Source of the DNA: Demequina sp. NBRC 110054 | Lineage (GTDB): Bacteria > Actinomycetota > Actinomycetes > Actinomycetales > Demequinaceae | Direction of reading: 5' to 3' | DNA length: 64,000 nt | Assembly: GCF_002090115.1 (NCBI RefSeq) | Contig: NZ_BBRK01000004.1 | Span: 1,860,001 to 1,924,000 of the forward strand | Notes under the pieces: generated by a model | Database searches by the model: none | Told to the model about the DNA's origin: nothing | Seen by the model: only the letters and a program-made list of their open reading frames with translations | Shown here: positions 58,385 through 64,000 of the stretch, in pieces | How the letters are laid out: each line of letters begins with the position of its first letter | How positions within the stretch are numbered: position 1 is the stretch's first letter | Position numbers and translations under genes: made by a program

Positions 58385-58466
58385 TGAACCAATCTGAACG
58401 CCGACACCCCGGCAAGGCCGGGTAATCGGCCTCGGCTGCCGGGGTGTCGGATGTGAAATTGGTTCA
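58385..58466. repeat. 82-nt three-tier hairpin element downstream of clpB
   Basis: Outer arms TGAACCAAT/ATTGGTTCA (58385-58393, 58458-58466), middle perfect 14-bp arms 58401-58414 and 58437-58450, inner AGGCCG/CGGCCT. It is non-coding. It may act as the clpB terminator or be a mobile hairpin. Confidence 0.7.
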
Positions 58467-58486
58467 AGGTGTCTGGACGACGGCGA

Positions 58487-60652
<2,166 letters not shown>

Positions 60653-60688
60653 GATGTTCCTCCTGGGGTGTCGACGTCCGTGGTTGCT

Positions 60689-60713
60689 AAGTTGAGTCTT
60701 GCGGGCTCAACTT
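60689..60713. promoter_or_regulatory. HAIR element (HspR operator) upstream of clpB
   Basis: GTTGAGT-N7-GCTCAAC (60691-60711), extended to AAGTTGAG/CTCAACTT arms, close to the HAIR consensus CTTGAGT-N7-ACTCAAG. It is 37 bases before the clpB start. Confidence 0.78.
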
Positions 60714-60844
60714 TACATAAGCGATCTCGAATCGACAAGAGGTGACGTGCTCGGGGGAGTGCCGGGTGCCCGTCGGCGCACGAATGCGTCGCGCCAGAGG
60801 CCGCGTCGCGTCCCGGAGGGACCGACGGAGGTGTCCGCGGCGCG

Positions 60845-60876
60845 CAGGAGGAGGGCCGCCTGTGGCCCTCCTCCTG
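60845..60876. terminator. Perfect 13-bp hairpin ending the LLM-LLM-DUF885 operon
   Basis: CAGGAGGAGGGCC (60845-60857), loop GCCTGT, GGCCCTCCTCCTG (60864-60876), just past the DUF885 stop on the minus strand. Confidence 0.7.
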
Positions 60877-60886
60877 GCAGTGACTC

Positions 60887-62539
60887 TCAGGCGAGTGGTG
60901 GAAGTGCCGCCGCCTTCGCTTCCACGAGGTCGATCGTCGAACGGTCGCCCAGGATCTCCCAACGCTGCAGCGAGAACGGCGCGTTGCCGTTGGCCCAGAC
61001 CCGGTCGTGGACGTCCTGGAACCTGAAGTCCTGGCCCTGTGCGACGATCGCGTCGGTGACGAGCTCGAGCATCTGCTGCTTGCCCACGTGATAGGACATC
61101 GCCAGCCCCGGCGTCGCGAGATACATCGCGCACTCCTCGCTCGCGGTCTGGTGATCCATCGGCACGAGCCGCACGAAGAACTCGATCGCCTCATCGAGCG
61201 TGAACACACCCGTGGCGAGGTTCACGTCGACCACGACGCGGAGCGCGCGCAGCCTCGCGAAGTTGTGGATCACGTCCCGCGAGTGAGGCGCGTCATCGAA
61301 CAGGCCCGCCCACAGCATGAACTCCTCGTTGTAGTGCGCGATGCCCTCGTTCGCGACCGAGTCGATGTAGCGGCGACGCAGGGGGTTCGGATGGCGCCAG
61401 GTCGACGCGAGCTGCTTGTGGTGGGCGCCTTCGTGGATGATGCCGAGCCGCGGGTCGCGCGCGTTCGCGGCGTAGAAGTACGGCATCGACGCAGCCGGTT
61501 CGGGAGCGTATGCGACCGCGTCGTCGTCGACGCGGTGCTCGTCGGTGAGGTCGTCCGGCACGCCGAGGAATCGAAGCGGAGCAAGACGGTCCGGGAACGG
61601 CTGCACCAGGTACCGGTGCAGCGTGTCGGGGTGGCTGAGGATCTCCTCCGCGACGGAGAAGCTCCGGATCTCCTCCTCCATGCGCGCCTGGGCGCGCTGC
61701 TGGTCCTCGATCGTCGCCGCGAGCGGCGGCAGCGACTGACGGCGGTGATGAAGGGTGCCTGCGGTCTCGGCGACCACCGCGCGTCGATAGTCCTGCATCG
61801 CTGACCTGGACAGGTTCTCGGGGTCATTCGCGATCAGCGCGACGTTGCGGAGGAACCACACGAAGCGGTCGCGTCCCACGGCCTCGACGGGAGGGAGGGT
61901 CGGCGCCAGCTCACCGAGCCATGCCTCGAACTCGTCGAGAGCCGACGCTGCGGCGTCGGCGACCTCGTTGAGCGCCGGTGCGAGATCGCTGTCCAGCAGC
62001 GCCTCGGCGGCGGCGGCAGATGCCCGGAAGCGCGCGCCGATGCCCTCGATCTCGTGCAGGCACGCGCGTGCCGTGTCCTGGCGTCCCGCGCGCGACAGAT
62101 GAGTGCGCGCGATCTGGAGCTGCGAGGGGATGTGGGTGGCCACATGGAGCAGGTCGAGCTGCCTCTCGCGAGCGAGCGGCGGCAGCGGCAGGAGGAGGTC
62201 GTACCAGGGGCCAAGCGCCTGGCCGAAGACGAAGACGGCGTCGTTCTCCCAGCTGCGCAGGATCTCAAGGTCCCAGCGGCAGCGCGCGAGGATCGAGCCG
62301 ATCAGCCGGGCGTCGATCTGGTCGGCGACGTCGTGGTCGGCGACCTCGAGGGAGGCCAGTCGTCTCGCGAACGCCTCACGCTCCGCGAGCGTCTCCGCGA
62401 CGGCCTCCTCGGTGAAGTCGGGTAGCCAGCGCGGCGGACGCGGGATGCGCGGGATGTCATCTCCCGACCGCATCGTGCGGCGTGCCATCCACTCCGCGAT
62501 CTCTGCGGCGAGCGTGGCGAGCGAGTCGTCGGGGTTCAC
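60887..62539 (-). CDS. DUF885-family putative metallopeptidase
   Basis: 550 residues from GTG 62539. The start overlaps the upstream stop (GTGA) and has AAAGGA nearby. Mostly helical. The signature region is GIIHEGAHHKQLASTWRHPN, a His-rich HExxH-like site usual for DUF885, and downstream NEGIAHYNEEFMLWAGLFDD (second conserved H/E motif). No signal peptide. The family is considered a set of zinc-dependent hydrolases of unknown substrate. In this operon it follows two LLM-class oxidoreductases with translational coupling, so it may hydrolyse an amide or ester product of an oxygenation pathway. That pathway is inferred. Confidence 0.78.
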   Translation of the reverse strand: MNPDDSLATLAAEIAEWMARRTMRSGDDIPRIPRPPRWLPDFTEEAVAETLAEREAFARRLASLEVADHDVADQIDARLIGSILARCRWDLEILRSWENDAVFVFGQALGPWYDLLLPLPPLARERQLDLLHVATHIPSQLQIARTHLSRAGRQDTARACLHEIEGIGARFRASAAAAEALLDSDLAPALNEVADAAASALDEFEAWLGELAPTLPPVEAVGRDRFVWFLRNVALIANDPENLSRSAMQDYRRAVVAETAGTLHHRRQSLPPLAATIEDQQRAQARMEEEIRSFSVAEEILSHPDTLHRYLVQPFPDRLAPLRFLGVPDDLTDEHRVDDDAVAYAPEPAASMPYFYAANARDPRLGIIHEGAHHKQLASTWRHPNPLRRRYIDSVANEGIAHYNEEFMLWAGLFDDAPHSRDVIHNFARLRALRVVVDVNLATGVFTLDEAIEFFVRLVPMDHQTASEECAMYLATPGLAMSYHVGKQQMLELVTDAIVAQGQDFRFQDVHDRVWANGNAPFSLQRWEILGDRSTIDLVEAKAAALPPLA

Positions 62540-63549
62540 GGTAGGTCCTTTCGCAGGCGGGGGAGCACCTCGGAGCCGAGCAGCGAGACGGCCTCGAGCA
62601 GGTCGGGGCCGATCGGTGGCCCGAAGGACAGGTGTGATGTCCCCGCCGCGATCAGCGAACGGCATCGGGCGAGCACGGCGTCGACGTCGCCGGATATCCC
62701 CAGGGAGAGCATGCGGTTGTCGATCGCCGACACTGCGGCGTCCTCCTCGCCTCTCGCGAGCGCCGCCGCAGCAGGGTCGAAGTCGGATTGGGCCAGGCCG
62801 GCCTGCCCGAGCAGGTGCGGGGAGAACGCGTTCCCGTAGTACGCGAGCTTGAGCGCAAGCGCGCGATCGCCGTCTGCGCGCGAGTCGGACAGCGAGAGCC
62901 ACACGCAGGCAGGGATGTCGAGGTCGGCGGCCGAGCGTCCCGCGCGGTGCGCGCCCGCGAGGATGCGCGCGCGGGCCGAGGAGAACTCCTCTGGCGGGAA
63001 CAGGAGCGCGAGCACGCCATCTGCCTCGGCACCCGCGAACTCCAGCATCTTGGGGCTCATCGCGCCGACGTAGATCGGGACGTCCGAGGCTGCGAACCTC
63101 AGTCGCGCGTCCTCCTGCCATCCGACGCCCGCGCCCTCGACGGCCCCGGGTGATCCGCCGGACGTCAGCGCGCGAATCGCGCGAAGCGCCTCGCGTGTGC
63201 GCGACAGCGGCTTGGTCTGGTCGATGCCGATCCACTCGAGGAACCTGCCGGAGCCGGCCCCCAGCCCGAGGAGGAACCGCCCGTCGCTGAGCTCCTGCAT
63301 CGTCGCGGCGAGCATCGCCAGCTCTGCAGGGTGCACGGAGTACGGGTTCATGAGCCCGATGCCGAGCTTGAGGCGCGAGGTCGTGGCGGCGGCGGCGCCG
63401 ACGAGCGCCGGCGCGAAGCGGTAGGTCAGGTCGTTGGAGACCCACAGCTGGTCGATCCCGGCGTCCTCAGCGGCCCTCGCGAGGGCGAGGTACTGCGCGG
63501 AGTCCAGGTCGTTGTTGACCCGCAGGCTGAATGTCAGCGGCGTGCTCAT
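62536..63549 (-). CDS. LLM-class F420-dependent oxidoreductase
   Basis: 337 residues from ATG 63549, overlapping the stop of the upstream partial gene (ATGA). A luciferase-like barrel: TFSLRVNNDLDSAQYLALAR, GIDQLWVSNDLTYRFAPALV, LKLGIGLMNPYSVHPAELAM (typical GI..NP...HP), SDGRFLLGLGAGSGRFLEW and VPIYVGAMSPKMLEFAGAEA. The HLSFGPPIGPD C-terminal loop matches the F420-dependent methylene-tetrahydromethanopterin-reductase-like branch. It should use reduced F420 or FMN. The substrate is unknown, likely shared with the adjacent LLM and DUF885 proteins. Confidence 0.88.
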   Translation of the reverse strand: MSTPLTFSLRVNNDLDSAQYLALARAAEDAGIDQLWVSNDLTYRFAPALVGAAAATTSRLKLGIGLMNPYSVHPAELAMLAATMQELSDGRFLLGLGAGSGRFLEWIGIDQTKPLSRTREALRAIRALTSGGSPGAVEGAGVGWQEDARLRFAASDVPIYVGAMSPKMLEFAGAEADGVLALLFPPEEFSSARARILAGAHRAGRSAADLDIPACVWLSLSDSRADGDRALALKLAYYGNAFSPHLLGQAGLAQSDFDPAAAALARGEEDAAVSAIDNRMLSLGISGDVDAVLARCRSLIAAGTSHLSFGPPIGPDLLEAVSLLGSEVLPRLRKDLP

Positions 63550-64000
63550 GCTTCCTCCTCCAGCAGCGCCCGGCGAAGCTCGCCGAGCTGCTCGATCGAT
63601 CGTGCCGTGTCGTCGTGTCCCACCCACGGGTACACCGAGCGGAACATCACGTGGAGCTGCCCGCCAACGATGTCACGGACCTCGGCCAGGGTGGGCAGGA
63701 CCTCATCGACCGTTCCGAGGAGGAGCTCGCCCTGTCGGGATCTCACCTGCTCGGGGGTCATCGTCTCCGGATGCCACTCGGGGCCATCGGGTTCGGCGAG
63801 TCCATACCAGTCCGCGTAGACCCGGCGCGTCTGCATGTAGCCCTCGGCGACCGCCTGCCACGCCGCGTCACGGCCCTCAGCGTGGAGAAAGCCCCCCACG
63901 TTGAGGGAGAACGGGGGATCGGCGTCCGGGTGGCCGTGGCGTCGCAGTGCGGCACGGTAGCCGTCGACGGCGAGCTTGACCCTCTCGACGAGCCCGCGGT
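63546..64000 (-). CDS. C-terminal part of an LLM-type oxidoreductase (cut by right edge)
   Basis: The frame is open from the stop at 63546 to base 64000 without an internal stop, about 151 codons, beginning RGLVERVKLAVDGYRAALRR in the visible part. ADPPFSLNVGGFLHAEGRDA and GGQLHVMFRSVYPWVGHDDT followed by ARSIEQLGELRRALLEE are the usual C-terminal beta-hairpin and last helix of luciferase-like monooxygenases. Its stop overlaps the next ATG, so at least three genes form one coupled operon. The flavin-binding N-terminal half is outside the window, so cofactor choice cannot be judged. Confidence 0.7.
   Translation of the reverse strand, partial: RGLVERVKLAVDGYRAALRRHGHPDADPPFSLNVGGFLHAEGRDAAWQAVAEGYMQTRRVYADWYGLAEPDGPEWHPETMTPEQVRSRQGELLLGTVDEVLPTLAEVRDIVGGQLHVMFRSVYPWVGHDDTARSIEQLGELRRALLEEEA

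Noticed and set aside
58189..58466. Integrated element at the tRNA-Gln gene
   Set aside because: No integrase, no direct repeat of the tRNA 3' end and only about 200 bases to clpB. The hairpin is kept as a repeat instead.

Overview
The window is a high-GC, gene-dense chromosomal segment from an actinobacterium, most likely of the order Micrococcales. The genus cannot be read from the sequence. The main signs are strong G/C preference at third codon positions, with long spurious antisense ORFs. About twenty genes start 6-8 bases after a TANNNT-like -10 hexamer (leaderless mRNAs). There is an HspR (HAIR) operator ahead of clpB, a Zur box, several F420/LLM-type oxidoreductases and a DUF3516 Ski2-like helicase. 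No rRNA, CRISPR array, transposase, integrase or phage gene was seen. The segment looks like stable housekeeping and accessory chromosome.

Layout. 1-3.4 kb: a truncated membrane protein, then an SPFH/SHOCT - zinc-ribbon - Pro-rich membrane protein operon resembling Bacillus ydjI/ydjG. 3.4-8.8 kb: MFS exporter, DUF3558-like lipoprotein, RibD-C/DHFR-like enzyme, TrmL and a ClC-CBS chloride channel. 8.8-13.4 kb: MarR regulator with a divergent operator, ABC exporter, GH13 alpha-glucosidase and a 35-residue Cys-rich microprotein. 13.4-16.1 kb: M13 metallopeptidase and RpiB. 16.1-24.4 kb: two paralogous PAS/histidine-kinase/REC hybrids and a REC-EAL protein around citramalate synthase (cimA). A complete isoleucine attenuator precedes cimA. 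24.5-33.5 kb: permuted lipoate ligase, VIT transporter, YggS, YbaK, RNase HI, an EamA transporter, an unknown secreted protein, MscS, YigZ and a Gfo/Idh oxidoreductase. 33.5-37.8 kb: a MalT-like LuxR regulator next to a three-gene coupled membrane operon with palindromic operators. 37.8-46.9 kb: EamA transporter, PAP2, TetR/CPBP protease, NYN-LOTUS nuclease, DUF3516 helicase, a DDN-like F420 enzyme and a divergent TetR. 47-53.7 kb: LLM/F420-NADP pair and assorted oxidoreductases. 53.7-57.9 kb: gltX, a Zur-controlled AztD-like zinc metallochaperone, HAD phosphatase and a small secreted protein. 58-64 kb: tRNA-Gln(CTG), an 82-nt hairpin element, an N-domain-less ClpB under HspR control, and a coupled LLM-LLM-DUF885 operon cut by the right edge.

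Two genome-scale patterns stand out. The 9-mer GGACGATGC (often extended to CAGGGACGATGCGG) occurs 31 times by eye on both strands, in coding and non-coding DNA, including a 3x17-bp tandem array. The leaderless promoter layout is also very uniform and decides many start codons. The best-resolved regulatory device is the Ile-codon attenuator before cimA.
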